A stretch of DNA of 46,074 nt from Bacillota bacterium (GTDB lineage Bacteria; Bacillota; Clostridia; Lachnospirales; Lachnospiraceae), in NCBI GenBank assembly GCA_023441965.1, contig JAEZNB010000030.1:1-46074 (forward strand), given 5' to 3'. Position 1 is the first letter of the stretch; each line of letters begins with the position of its first letter. This document shows positions 16,739-25,164 of the stretch, one piece after another. The notes under the pieces are model-generated. The model was not told the DNA's origin. It saw nothing but the letters and a program-made list of their open reading frames with translations, and made no database searches. The translations under genes and the position numbers were made by a program.

Positions 16739-16811
16739 CACATATTCTCTTCATCAGAATTAGCAAGTAATTACTATCATTCCCTCTACCTCATTTCCGT
16801 AAACTGGGTTT

Positions 16812-16840
16812 ATTCTAGCATCTGAAAGGGAGAATGTCAA
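16812..16840 (-). promoter_or_regulatory. Promoter of the ABC-F leader
   Basis: On the minus strand TTGACA (16840-16835), 17-bp spacer, TAGAAT (16817-16812). Start near 16805 gives an unusually long leader of about 280 nt before the ABC-F ATG. Confidence 0.88.
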
Positions 16841-16921
16841 CCCCCTTATTTATGAGCTCTTCTCTGTTCGAGCTCTTCTTCGCCTATGCCTTCCGGCATC
16901 CGTTTTTTCTTCTGATAATGG

Positions 16922-17623
16922 TTATCGTTTATCCTCATCATTAAAGAACAGCTCCAGAAGCTTCAGATAATCATCATAGGAGAACAGCAGATCCAGGGCA
17001 TCCCTTACCTCTGAGGCCTTCTTTGTCTGCTCAGAGGGCTGCACGATCCAATTCTGCAAAGGAGCAGCGGCTGCAGAAGGTAGGGGGGCTTTGTTCTGTC
17101 CAGCTGTACTGACAGTAACACTCCCTGCCTCCAGATTCTGCTGCATATATTTCATCACCTTAACGACATAATTCTGGGTCTCCTCAAAGGGAGGAATCCC
17201 GCCGTATTTCTTCACATTATTCATCCCTGCATTATAGGCCGCCAGAGCCAGCTTCGTATTTCCCTCATACTTATCCAGCAGCTCCTTGATATACTTGGCA
17301 CCGCCATTGATGTTCTGCTCCGGGTCAAAGGAATCGGTCACTCCCAGATACTCCGCTGTTTTTGGCATCAGCTGCATAATACCCTGAGCTCCGCTCCGGG
17401 AAACGGCATCCGCCTTAAAATCCGATTCTGCCTTTCCGATTGCCTTCAGCAATTCTACAGGTACATTGTACTTTCTTGCAGCCTCACTGAAGATCCGGTC
17501 CAAATCCTTCTTCCCCTCTAGATAGGAGGCGAAGGGCTGGCCGTCCTTCATTTCTGTTTTGCCGTTTTTGATGATATTCCTGTTTACTGCAGCTGTATTC
17601 ATGATTGCTTTGACTTCTGACAT
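16922..17623 (-). CDS. SLT-family lytic transglycosylase
   Basis: A 233-residue protein with a soluble lytic transglycosylase domain (about residues 35-160), which cleaves peptidoglycan between MurNAc and GlcNAc. The catalytic Glu is in GKAESDF, followed by GIMQLMP, a NINGGAKYI segment and AYNAGMNNV. The first 30 residues are Lys/Asn-rich and not a classical signal peptide, so the export route is unclear. The C-terminal 65 residues are not recognised, with Ala-rich and acidic parts. GGAGG lies just before the ATG. The gene follows ddh by 52 bp with no terminator, so readthrough is likely. Confidence 0.88.
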   Translation of the reverse strand: MSEVKAIMNTAAVNRNIIKNGKTEMKDGQPFASYLEGKKDLDRIFSEAARKYNVPVELLKAIGKAESDFKADAVSRSGAQGIMQLMPKTAEYLGVTDSFDPEQNINGGAKYIKELLDKYEGNTKLALAAYNAGMNNVKKYGGIPPFEETQNYVVKVMKYMQQNLEAGSVTVSTAGQNKAPLPSAAAAPLQNWIVQPSEQTKKASEVRDALDLLFSYDDYLKLLELFFNDEDKR

Positions 17624-17675
17624 AGCTCCTCCTTCGTGCCTAATCTGTAATCATCAGCAGGGTTACTTTATATCA

Positions 17676-18665
17676 CTATAAAAGCTCAGCTCTTAGTTCT
17701 TCTCCGGTCTTCATCGACAGATAAGCCGGAGCGATATCGAATACGGTTTTGGCACCGCTCACGCCTTCCCTGGCGAGTCTATAGGCAGCTCTTGCATAAG
17801 CGAGCATTACATTGGCTGTAAAATCCGGATTAGAATCCAGCTTCAGACTATATTCGATGATGTGATTATGCTCCAGCTCCTTCCCTGTTCTGCCGCTCTG
17901 GAATACAAAGCCCCCATGGGGCAGGGCATTGTGCTTATCCTTAAGCTCCTCCATGCTGATAAAATGAACGATGGTATCATAGTCGCTGAAGTAATTGGGC
18001 ATGGACTTTATCTCCTGCTCAATCCTGTCCAAATCAGCTCCCGGTTCGGCAACGACAAAGCATTCTCTGATATGCTTGTCCCTGGTGGTAAATGCAGGCT
18101 CTTCACCCTTCCTTACTCTCTCCATTGCCTCTTCCAACGGAATGGTGTATTGCTTCCCATCCAGGACCCCCTTCACCCGCCGAATGGCATCGGAATGTCC
18201 CTGGCTGACACCCTTACCCCAGAAGGTATAGGACTTCCCTTCCGGAAGAATCGCTTCTGCATACAGTCTGTTTATAGAGAACATACCGGGATCCCAACCA
18301 CTGGATATAATGCATACCTTCCCGGAGGCTTTCGCAGCCCGGTCCACCTCAGCATAATACTGCGGTATCTTCGCATGGGTATCGAAGCCATCTACGGTAT
18401 GAAAGAGTCCGGCAAACTGTGGTCCCTGTACCGGAAGATCACTCATACTGCCACCACAGAGCAGCATAACATCGATCTGATCTGTCATCTTGGCTGCATC
18501 CTCAACGGTATAGGCCTTCACACCCTCTGTTGCTACCGTGACCTCGGAGGGCTTCCGTCTGGTAAAGACACCGACCAGCTCCATATCCTTATTCTGTCTG
18601 ATTCCAAGCTCAGCACTTTTTCCCAAGTTACCGTAGCCAACAATTCCAATTCTAATCTTCGACAT
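17676..18665 (-). CDS. ddh: meso-Diaminopimelate D-dehydrogenase
   Basis: A 329-residue NADPH enzyme that makes meso-diaminopimelate from tetrahydrodipicolinate in one step, for lysine and peptidoglycan. An N-terminal Rossmann fold begins IRIGIVGYGNLG; LLCGGSMSDLP, DGFDTHAKIP, SSGWDPGMFS and GKGVSQGHSDA are characteristic of Ddh, and the length is the family's usual one. The ATG at 18665 is chosen because GGAGG is 8 nt upstream; a TTG at 18680 would fall inside that site. It has its own promoter after the ilvC terminator. Confidence 0.96.
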   Translation of the reverse strand: MSKIRIGIVGYGNLGKSAELGIRQNKDMELVGVFTRRKPSEVTVATEGVKAYTVEDAAKMTDQIDVMLLCGGSMSDLPVQGPQFAGLFHTVDGFDTHAKIPQYYAEVDRAAKASGKVCIISSGWDPGMFSINRLYAEAILPEGKSYTFWGKGVSQGHSDAIRRVKGVLDGKQYTIPLEEAMERVRKGEEPAFTTRDKHIRECFVVAEPGADLDRIEQEIKSMPNYFSDYDTIVHFISMEELKDKHNALPHGGFVFQSGRTGKELEHNHIIEYSLKLDSNPDFTANVMLAYARAAYRLAREGVSGAKTVFDIAPAYLSMKTGEELRAELL

Positions 18666-18704
18666 GAATGGTTCCTCCAACTCCTCTTATCCGATGTTTT
18701 TTTG

Positions 18705-18733
18705 ATTATAGCATAGATCCGGCGAACTTACAA
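18705..18733 (-). promoter_or_regulatory. Promoter of ddh
   Basis: On the minus strand TTGTAA (18733-18728), 17-bp spacer, TATAAT (18710-18705), between the ilvC terminator and the ddh start. Confidence 0.75.
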
Positions 18734-18779
18734 AATGTTTTCTGTCGGATCTCCTGCTGTAAAAACCTATTAAGCCTAG

Positions 18780-18804
18780 AAAAGGTGCAGCCCATGGCTA
18801 CACC
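18780..18804 (-). terminator. Rho-independent terminator after ilvC
   Basis: On the minus strand GGTGTAGCC-ATG-GGCTGCACC, a 9-bp stem with one G-U pair, followed by TTTT (18783-18780). Confidence 0.75.
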
Positions 18805-18840
18805 TGATCCGGTTATATGAAACTATTATATACTTGATTA

Positions 18841-19851
18841 TTAATTCTCAATCAGCTTTTTCTTCTTGGTCCAGCTCATCATGTTACGAAGCTCTGCTCC
18901 AACCTTCTCCAGCTGATGTCCGGCTTCGATTCTTCTCTTCGCATTGAAATTCGTGCAGCCGATCTGGTTCTCTAAGAGCCAGTTGCGGGCAAAGGTTCCG
19001 TCCTGAATATCGGATAATACCTTTCTCATGGCATTCTTCGTATCCTCGGTGATGATCTTCGGTCCGGTGATATAATCTCCGTACTCTGCCGTATTAGAGA
19101 TAGAATATCTCATTCCGGCAAAACCGCTCTCATTGATCAGATCAACGATCAGCTTCATCTCATGAATACACTCAAAATAAGCGCTTTCCGGCTCATAACC
19201 TGCTTCTACCAATACTTCAAAGCCGGCCTTCATCAGGGCTGTAACACCGCCGCAAAGAACAGCCTGCTCACCGAAGAGGTCTGTCTCAGTCTCTTCACGG
19301 AAGCTTGTCTCCAGAACACCTGCTCTTGCGCCACCGATGGCAAGGGCATAAGCTAGACCGATATCATGCGCCTTACCGGTAGCATCCTGATGAACAGCGA
19401 TCAGACAGGGAACACCCTGACCCTCTTGGTACTGGCTTCTTACGGTATGACCGGGGCCCTTGGGAGCAATCATCAGAACATCCACATCCTTCGGAGGGAT
19501 AATCTGACCAAAGTGGATGGAAAAACCATGGGCGAACATTAAAGCATTGCCCGCCTCCAGATTAGGTGCGATGGACTCCTTATATAATTTTGCCTGCTTC
19601 TCATCATTGATCAGGATCATGATGATGTCAGCCTTCTTCGCAGCTTCTGCAGCTGTATATACCTGAAAACCAGCAGCTTCTGCCTTAGCCCAGGACTTAC
19701 TTCCTTCGTACAGACCGATAACGACATTAACGCCTGATTCCTTCATGTTCAATGCATGTGCATGTCCCTGGCTGCCATAACCGATCACTGCAACTGTCTT
19801 GCCATCCAGCAATGATAAATTACAATCCTGTTGATAATAAATCTTAGCCAT
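18841..19851 (-). CDS. ilvC: Ketol-acid reductoisomerase
   Basis: A 336-residue class I enzyme that isomerises and reduces acetolactate or acetohydroxybutyrate in valine, leucine and isoleucine synthesis. The NADPH-binding GYGSQGHAHALN is near residue 24, and the Mg-binding region reads TDLFGEQAVLCGG with the later ESAYFECIHE and SNTAEYGD segments. GGAGG is 10 nt before the ATG. It lies 77 bp downstream of ilvN; the gap holds alternative hairpins that include this ribosome binding site. Confidence 0.97.
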   Translation of the reverse strand: MAKIYYQQDCNLSLLDGKTVAVIGYGSQGHAHALNMKESGVNVVIGLYEGSKSWAKAEAAGFQVYTAAEAAKKADIIMILINDEKQAKLYKESIAPNLEAGNALMFAHGFSIHFGQIIPPKDVDVLMIAPKGPGHTVRSQYQEGQGVPCLIAVHQDATGKAHDIGLAYALAIGGARAGVLETSFREETETDLFGEQAVLCGGVTALMKAGFEVLVEAGYEPESAYFECIHEMKLIVDLINESGFAGMRYSISNTAEYGDYITGPKIITEDTKNAMRKVLSDIQDGTFARNWLLENQIGCTNFNAKRRIEAGHQLEKVGAELRNMMSWTKKKKLIEN

Positions 19852-19861
19852 ACCTTTTTAT

Positions 19862-19894
19862 CCTCCATTTTCTTTTATGGAGGTTACCCTCCAT
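19862..19894 (-). promoter_or_regulatory. Mutually exclusive hairpins at the ilvC ribosome binding site
   Basis: Three 7-nt elements lie in the ilvN-ilvC gap. Read on the minus strand: A = ATGGAGG (19894-19888), B = CCTCCAT (19883-19877), C = ATGGAGG (19868-19862). C contains the ilvC Shine-Dalgarno sequence. B can pair with A (4-nt loop), leaving the site open, or with C (8-nt loop), hiding it. Every pairing is perfect. Regulatory use is inferred. Confidence 0.55.
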
Positions 19895-19928
19895 CCATAT
19901 TTTTAGGGAAGATTGCTCCTCCAATTAC

Positions 19929-20432
19929 TTACTCATCAAAGTCCGCTATATCACCGGAGCCTCTCGTAAGTCCCGTAATACCGGTCCTGACCAGCTCCTT
20001 GATGGTATACTGCTCCAGCAGCTTGATAAATGCATTGATCTTATCCTGATTACCCGTAAGCTCGATCATCAGAGACTCCACGGCTACATCAACAATCTTG
20101 GCACGGAATATATCCGCTATGGAGATAATGGCCTGCCGATCCTTCTCCGATGCACTGACCTTCACCAGAACCAACTCTCTGGTAACAGATTCTCCCGGAA
20201 CCAGCTCAATAATTTCCTTGACATCCTCAAGCTTCTGTACCTGCTTTCTGATCTGCTCCAGGATCTGGTCATCCCCGTGGGCAAGTACCGTCATCCTCGA
20301 TATCGCCGGATTCTGGGTCTCACCGACAGTCAGGCTGTCGATGTTATAGCCTCTTCTGCTGAACAGACCGGCTACACGGCTTAGTACGCCGGCAGTGTTA
20401 TCCACCAGAATTGATAATACCATTCGCTTCAT
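19929..20432 (-). CDS. ilvN: Acetolactate synthase small (regulatory) subunit
   Basis: A 167-residue protein with an N-terminal ACT domain (about residues 3-75: VLSILVDNTAGVLSRVAG, RRGYNIDSLTVG) and a C-terminal small-subunit domain, as in IlvN/IlvH. It binds valine and activates and feedback-inhibits the catalytic subunit IlvB. AGAGGA lies before the ATG at 20432; an upstream in-frame start lacks a site. The catalytic ilvB gene is not adjacent and not in the window. Confidence 0.94.
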   Translation of the reverse strand: MKRMVLSILVDNTAGVLSRVAGLFSRRGYNIDSLTVGETQNPAISRMTVLAHGDDQILEQIRKQVQKLEDVKEIIELVPGESVTRELVLVKVSASEKDRQAIISIADIFRAKIVDVAVESLMIELTGNQDKINAFIKLLEQYTIKELVRTGITGLTRGSGDIADFDE

Positions 20433-20596
20433 AGTATTTTCCTCTCTTTCTATGTAGTGACACAAAGCTGTTCCGTAGGTTCCTGTGAATCATTGCCTGA
20501 AGTAGGAAAGGTTATAAGAATAGCCCGACACCACAGGACACTCTGCAATGGGGCTACTGCTGCTGTATAAAAAGTAAATTTATATAATTTTAAGTT

Positions 20597-20625
20597 ATTG
20601 TAACAACAACCTTTGTATTTGTCAA
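20597..20625 (-). promoter_or_regulatory. Promoter of ilvN-ilvC
   Basis: On the minus strand TTGACA (20625-20620), 17-bp spacer, TACAAT (20602-20597). The leader of about 158 nt contains a TAGCCC/GGGCTA hairpin (20521-20556) but no T-run, T-box core or branched-chain leader peptide that I can see. Confidence 0.85.
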
Positions 20626-20698
20626 GTACTGATATCATGCTATTTGAAACAAATCCGCTGAAATTATGGGGGATTCATCCATGCATAAAAATACACAT

Positions 20699-21628
20699 TC
20701 AAATAATAAACATTAACCCAATGTTGCGGATCAATCCCGTCTTAAAGAAGCCGTATTTCAAGATAAGGACTCTTCTTTGAAGGAAGCCCGCATGCTGCAG
20801 GCCTGCAAATTGCCCAAGCACCTCTAGATTCGCTTCAGATAAATAGTCCCGGTACAGCTCGGCAAATTCCTCAGCCTGCTGTTCCACTGCCAACAAAGCG
20901 CCCTTCTGCTTCTGAAGAGAGCTGATCCGGTCCCTGATATAGGACAGGAAGCTCCTGCTCCCCACCACATTAAAGCCATGCTGACGATATAGCATCGTCC
21001 TATCAGGCAGAAAGCCAATCTTACCGCAGGAAGCTGCAATCAAAGCGATCCACCAGTCATGATATCTGGCCTTTTGGGGCAGTCTCCTGCTCTTTAGGAT
21101 CCGGCGCAGAGAAGCATTGATCATGACCGTACAGCCAATCAGCTTATTTTCCATCAGGATATGGGCCAGGTCCGTCCTGCGGGGATTCAGCTTTCCGGCA
21201 AGAAAGAAGGATTCATGAAGCTGATGAAGCTTCTCATCCACCAGGGTAGCATCCGTAAAAACAGCAAGCGGAGTATCCTTTCCCAGCTGTGCTTCCATGT
21301 GCCGCATCCGATTTAGGGTATCCCTGATTTTATTCGGCATCCAGACATCATCCTGGTCACACAGCATGACATAATCAGCGGTAGTGTCGCAGATTCCCTC
21401 CAGAAAGTTCAGGGTATACCCCAGATTGACTTCATTTCTTCTTATATAAATCCTCTCGGGCTCTTTGCCGTGATAGGCCTCCAGTAGCTCCATCGTCCGA
21501 TCCGAGGAGCCATCATCCCTGATAAAAAGGTCAATATCCTGATAGGAAGAAGTCAGAATGGAATCTAACTGCTCCTTCAGATATTTCTCTCCGTTATAGG
21601 TTGACAATACGATGGATACCCTGCTCAT
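20699..21628 (-). CDS. Family 2 glycosyltransferase (rhamnosyltransferase-like)
   Basis: A 309-residue cytosolic GT-A enzyme. It begins VSIVLSTYNGEKYL, has FIRDDGSSDRT near residue 35 and the metal-binding DQDDVW near 95, and lacks membrane helices apart from a weak hydrophobic C-terminus. The arrangement resembles rhamnosyl/galactosyl transferases of cell-wall polysaccharide synthesis. AGGAGA precedes the ATG. It follows another GT2 by 27 bp and is the last gene of the long run that starts with the methionine-synthesis genes. Confidence 0.9.
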   Translation of the reverse strand: MSRVSIVLSTYNGEKYLKEQLDSILTSSYQDIDLFIRDDGSSDRTMELLEAYHGKEPERIYIRRNEVNLGYTLNFLEGICDTTADYVMLCDQDDVWMPNKIRDTLNRMRHMEAQLGKDTPLAVFTDATLVDEKLHQLHESFFLAGKLNPRRTDLAHILMENKLIGCTVMINASLRRILKSRRLPQKARYHDWWIALIAASCGKIGFLPDRTMLYRQHGFNVVGSRSFLSYIRDRISSLQKQKGALLAVEQQAEEFAELYRDYLSEANLEVLGQFAGLQHAGFLQRRVLILKYGFFKTGLIRNIGLMFII

Positions 21629-21655
21629 ATCAACTCTCCTGTGCTTCGTTCGTAG

Positions 21656-22639
21656 TTAATCCTTCTTCCAATAGGTCTTATTCATGCTAAAGCGCACCAC
21701 CAGGCCATAAGGTAGTTTGCGGTAATTGACCCCCAGCAGATAGCCCAGGTACTTAAAGCCTGCGTTTAAGATCAGATCCGGTATCAGCAGGTACTTCTTA
21801 TGCTCCACCAGATATTTTAAGGTCTGCTTTACCAACTTCATTCCCTCCGCTTCGGATTTTACGCTGTCGAAGTATTCCGCATACTCTTTATGGGATACTC
21901 CCAGATCGAAGTTCCTGGTAAACTGCTGCAGATAGGAGTAGTTGTGGGAATGCAGCACCTTGGCCTCGGCATTGTAAGCAATTTTGTAGCCGGAACCAAT
22001 GATCTGAAAGGCCAGAAGCATATCCTCATTAAAGATTGTCCTGTCCACAAAGCCCCCCAGCTTTTTATAGATTGTATTTTTGTATGTCGCGCAGACATTG
22101 GAGCAGAAGAAGGTCTTGATTCCCAGCTCCTTGACGTCCTCTGAGGACTTGATTCTACTGGTCTTCGGATAATTAAAGGCTCTGGTAAAGCGCTCCAGAA
22201 GATCGGCATTCTCACCGGGAAGCTGTCTCGCATAGGTCGCAGCCACCTTCTCATTCAGGTAGGGCTTTAAAAGATTCTCGATCAGGAATTCGTCCTCCGG
22301 GATGGCATCCTGGGTCATAAACATCAGGATATCCGCCTCTGATTGGGCTGCACCGAATCTCCTGGTACCCCCATGGTCAAAGTCCTTCTTATCAATCGGC
22401 AGGACCGTTACCTTGATCTCGCCTAAGTCAGGCAGCTCCAAAGCCTCCCCCGGTTTATCAATCGTATGAAGCAGCAGGATATGACCCGGCTTCTTCCTCT
22501 GTCTGCTTAATCTGTCCAACAGCAGATGAAATTGCCTGCCCGGGTGATAGACCGGGATGATGACATCGACCGATAAGCTGCTGATATCAAACCTTTTCTC
22601 TGTAAGTGCATACCCTTCTGTGGGATGATTCTTTTCCAT
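21656..22639 (-). CDS. Family 2 glycosyltransferase, surface polysaccharide type
   Basis: A 327-residue GT-A enzyme. The nucleotide-binding strand is VDVIIPVYHPG, a KDFDHGGTRRFGA segment is typical of polysaccharide rhamnosyltransferases, and the DxD-like site is MTQDAIPED. A CSNVCATYK segment and later FNEDMLL (candidate catalytic acidic residues) follow. The C-terminus has a short hydrophobic amphipathic stretch that may touch the membrane. The ATG at 22639 is preferred (GGGAGAGG upstream) to 22684, which lacks a site. It begins about 54 bp after metH ends. Confidence 0.88.
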   Translation of the reverse strand: MEKNHPTEGYALTEKRFDISSLSVDVIIPVYHPGRQFHLLLDRLSRQRKKPGHILLLHTIDKPGEALELPDLGEIKVTVLPIDKKDFDHGGTRRFGAAQSEADILMFMTQDAIPEDEFLIENLLKPYLNEKVAATYARQLPGENADLLERFTRAFNYPKTSRIKSSEDVKELGIKTFFCSNVCATYKNTIYKKLGGFVDRTIFNEDMLLAFQIIGSGYKIAYNAEAKVLHSHNYSYLQQFTRNFDLGVSHKEYAEYFDSVKSEAEGMKLVKQTLKYLVEHKKYLLIPDLILNAGFKYLGYLLGVNYRKLPYGLVVRFSMNKTYWKKD

Positions 22640-22692
22640 CCTATCCTCTCCCTTAATGATATTCCTTCTATCTGTCTTTGGCATAGCACAAA

Positions 22693-25164
22693 TTACTGCT
22701 CTAACAGTCCTCTGACCAGATTCACGGCAGTCTGGGCATCCGGTGAATATCCATCCGCTCCGATTTCCTCCGCATAGCCTTCCGTTATCACTGCTCCGCC
22801 GATGATGACCTTGGCCTTCAGTCCTACTTCCTTAGCCATGCGGACAACCTGCTTCATCTCTACCATGGTCGTCGTCATCAGAGCGGAAACTGCTATGATA
22901 TCCGCTCCCTCCTCCTTGGCAGTACGGATAATCTGCTCCGTGGCTACATCCTTGCCCAGGTCTACGACCCGATAACCGTAATTCTTCAGCATAAGAGCAA
23001 CCAGATTCTTCCCTATGTCATGGATATCTCCTGCCACAGTTGCAATAATCACAGTTCCCTGACTCTTCGCCTGGGCATCCTTTGCCAACAGGGGTTCCAG
23101 ATAATCAATGGCAAGCTTCATGGCCTCAGCCCCGGAAATCAGTTGGGGAAGGAAGAAAATCTGACGATCAAACAGCCGTCCCACCTCATTGATCGCCGGA
23201 ATCAAATGCTCCTCTATCAGTTGCTCCGGAACAGCTCCCTGTGCCAGTTCCATCTTTACGATATCCACAATACCGGCCCGGTTGCCCTTTAGGACAGCCT
23301 GAAAGAGCTCGGATCGTTCTTCCGCCTGAGTATTCTCTTTAACAGCAGGTTTCTCCTTGGTTCCTTCCTTCTGCCCAACCGCAGGAGTCAGCTCCACCGG
23401 TCTTGCGGTAACTCTCTCTATATACTTTTCAGCGGCTCCCTCCCTGCCCAAGAGCAGTTCGGTAGCGAAGGCGGTATTCATCAGCAGATCCTGAGATGGA
23501 TTCGCTATGGCCATGGTCAGACCCGCCTTGATACATAGAGATAAAAAGCTGCTGTTGATGAACTGCCGCTCCGGCAGACCGAAGGAGATATTGGACAGAC
23601 CGACGACTGTAGCCAGTCCCAGCTCCTCCTTGCAGTAGCGTATGGTTTCCAGGGCCTCCAAAGCGGCATTCTGATTGGCACCAACCGTATTGACCAGTCC
23701 ATCTACGATGATGTCTTCTTTATGAAGCCCTAATTCATAAGCCCGGTTGAGTACTGTATGGATGATCTGCTTCTTCTCATCGATATCCTTGGGCATACCC
23801 TGATCGGACAGGGGGAGAAGAATGAACATGGCCCCGTATTTCTTCGCGATCGGTAGCAGCTTCTCGAACTTATTCTTCTCCAGGGAGATGGAATTGATCA
23901 AGGCTCTGCCCGGATATAACCGAAGAATCGCTTCCATGACCTCCGGATTACTGGAGTCGATACTAAGCGGAAGCTCCGTTACCCTTAAGGCCTCGTAAAC
24001 AGCCTTCCGCATAACCTCCTTCTCATCGATACCGCTCATGCCGACGTTGATATCCAGAATGTCAGCTCCCAGCTCGGCCTGTTCGGCAGCCATCCGGGAG
24101 ACCAGCTCATACCTGTCTTCCTTCAGTTCTGCTTGCAGGGCCTTCTTACCGGTCGGATTGATTCTTTCCCCTATCACCAGGAAGGGTCCGTTCAAATCGA
24201 TTTCTACCATTTTCCGTTCTGTAGTCAGAGCCCGCACAGGCCGCCTGATGATATCTCCCGGCTTCCTGTCTGAAACCCGTTCGGTCAAGCGGCGGATATG
24301 GTCCGGTGTAGCGCCGCAGCAGCCTCCGACCAGTCCTGCTCCCTCTGTCACCAGCCGGTACATCTCCTCGGCGAACTCCTCCGCTCCCATCGGAAATTCG
24401 GTCCTGCCGTCAATCAGCTTGGGTAATCCGGCATTGGGCTTCGCCAGGATGGGTATATAGGCATACTGCTTCATCTCTCTGATGATGCCGTGCAGCTTAT
24501 CCGGGCCAACGGAGCAATTGACTCCGACTGCCGCAGCTCCCATGCTTTGAAGTACTGTGACTGCTGTCTTAGGATCCGTTCCGTAGAGGGTACGGCCCCC
24601 TTCATTAAAGGTTAACGATACCATCACGGGCAGCTCGCAAAGCTCCTTCGCAGCCAGCAGGGCGGCCCTGCATTCCTGCAGGCTCATCATGGTTTCTATG
24701 ACAACGAGATCCACACCCTCTGAAAGGAGAATACGAAACTGTTCCTTATATACCTCTATCAGGTCCTCGAGGGCAAGCTTACCCAGCGGCTCCACCTGTT
24801 CCCCTGTCATGGTGACGTCAGCCGCAATATAGATTTTTCTCTGATTTCCTGTAACGGCACGGTAACTTGCCACTGCTTCCCGGCTGATTCTGACCAGTTC
24901 CCGGTTGATCTGCTCCAAATCCTGCTCAAGCCCGTACTCCTTCAGCTTAATCCGATTGGCAGTGAAGGTAGGGGCAAAGAGGATGTCTGTCCCTGCCAGA
25001 AGGAATTCTTTCTGAAGACCGATGGTGACCTCCCTGTTCTCGAGCATCCACTTCTCAGGGGATACTCCGGTGGGCATCCCCCGTTTCTGCAGATTACTGC
25101 CGTTTGCCCCATCCAGAATCACGATTTTCGACTGTGTCAGCTCTAAGAATTCCTGCCGTGTCAT
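22693..25164 (-). CDS. metH: Cobalamin-dependent methionine synthase, short form
   Basis: An 823-residue enzyme that moves a methyl group from methyltetrahydrofolate to homocysteine. Domains: homocysteine methyltransferase (about 1-300; zinc Cys in GVNCS and GGCCGATP), pterin-binding barrel (about 315-585; GERINPTG, DINVGM), B12 cap (about 615-700) and B12-binding Rossmann domain (about 700-823; axial His in GDIHDIGKN). The C-terminal AdoMet reactivation domain of E. coli MetH is absent, as is common in Clostridia, so reactivation needs another protein. GGAGG is 7 nt before the ATG, which overlaps the previous gene's stop by 4 bp. Within this run a folate reductase domain is encoded two genes upstream. 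Confidence 0.96.
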   Translation of the reverse strand: MTRQEFLELTQSKIVILDGANGSNLQKRGMPTGVSPEKWMLENREVTIGLQKEFLLAGTDILFAPTFTANRIKLKEYGLEQDLEQINRELVRISREAVASYRAVTGNQRKIYIAADVTMTGEQVEPLGKLALEDLIEVYKEQFRILLSEGVDLVVIETMMSLQECRAALLAAKELCELPVMVSLTFNEGGRTLYGTDPKTAVTVLQSMGAAAVGVNCSVGPDKLHGIIREMKQYAYIPILAKPNAGLPKLIDGRTEFPMGAEEFAEEMYRLVTEGAGLVGGCCGATPDHIRRLTERVSDRKPGDIIRRPVRALTTERKMVEIDLNGPFLVIGERINPTGKKALQAELKEDRYELVSRMAAEQAELGADILDINVGMSGIDEKEVMRKAVYEALRVTELPLSIDSSNPEVMEAILRLYPGRALINSISLEKNKFEKLLPIAKKYGAMFILLPLSDQGMPKDIDEKKQIIHTVLNRAYELGLHKEDIIVDGLVNTVGANQNAALEALETIRYCKEELGLATVVGLSNISFGLPERQFINSSFLSLCIKAGLTMAIANPSQDLLMNTAFATELLLGREGAAEKYIERVTARPVELTPAVGQKEGTKEKPAVKENTQAEERSELFQAVLKGNRAGIVDIVKMELAQGAVPEQLIEEHLIPAINEVGRLFDRQIFFLPQLISGAEAMKLAIDYLEPLLAKDAQAKSQGTVIIATVAGDIHDIGKNLVALMLKNYGYRVVDLGKDVATEQIIRTAKEEGADIIAVSALMTTTMVEMKQVVRMAKEVGLKAKVIIGGAVITEGYAEEIGADGYSPDAQTAVNLVRGLLEQ

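Noticed and set aside
20450..20638. 62-codon frame upstream of ilvN as a leader peptide
   Set aside because: Its start lies upstream of the -35 box, so it would not be on the transcript; it is not enriched in branched-chain codons.
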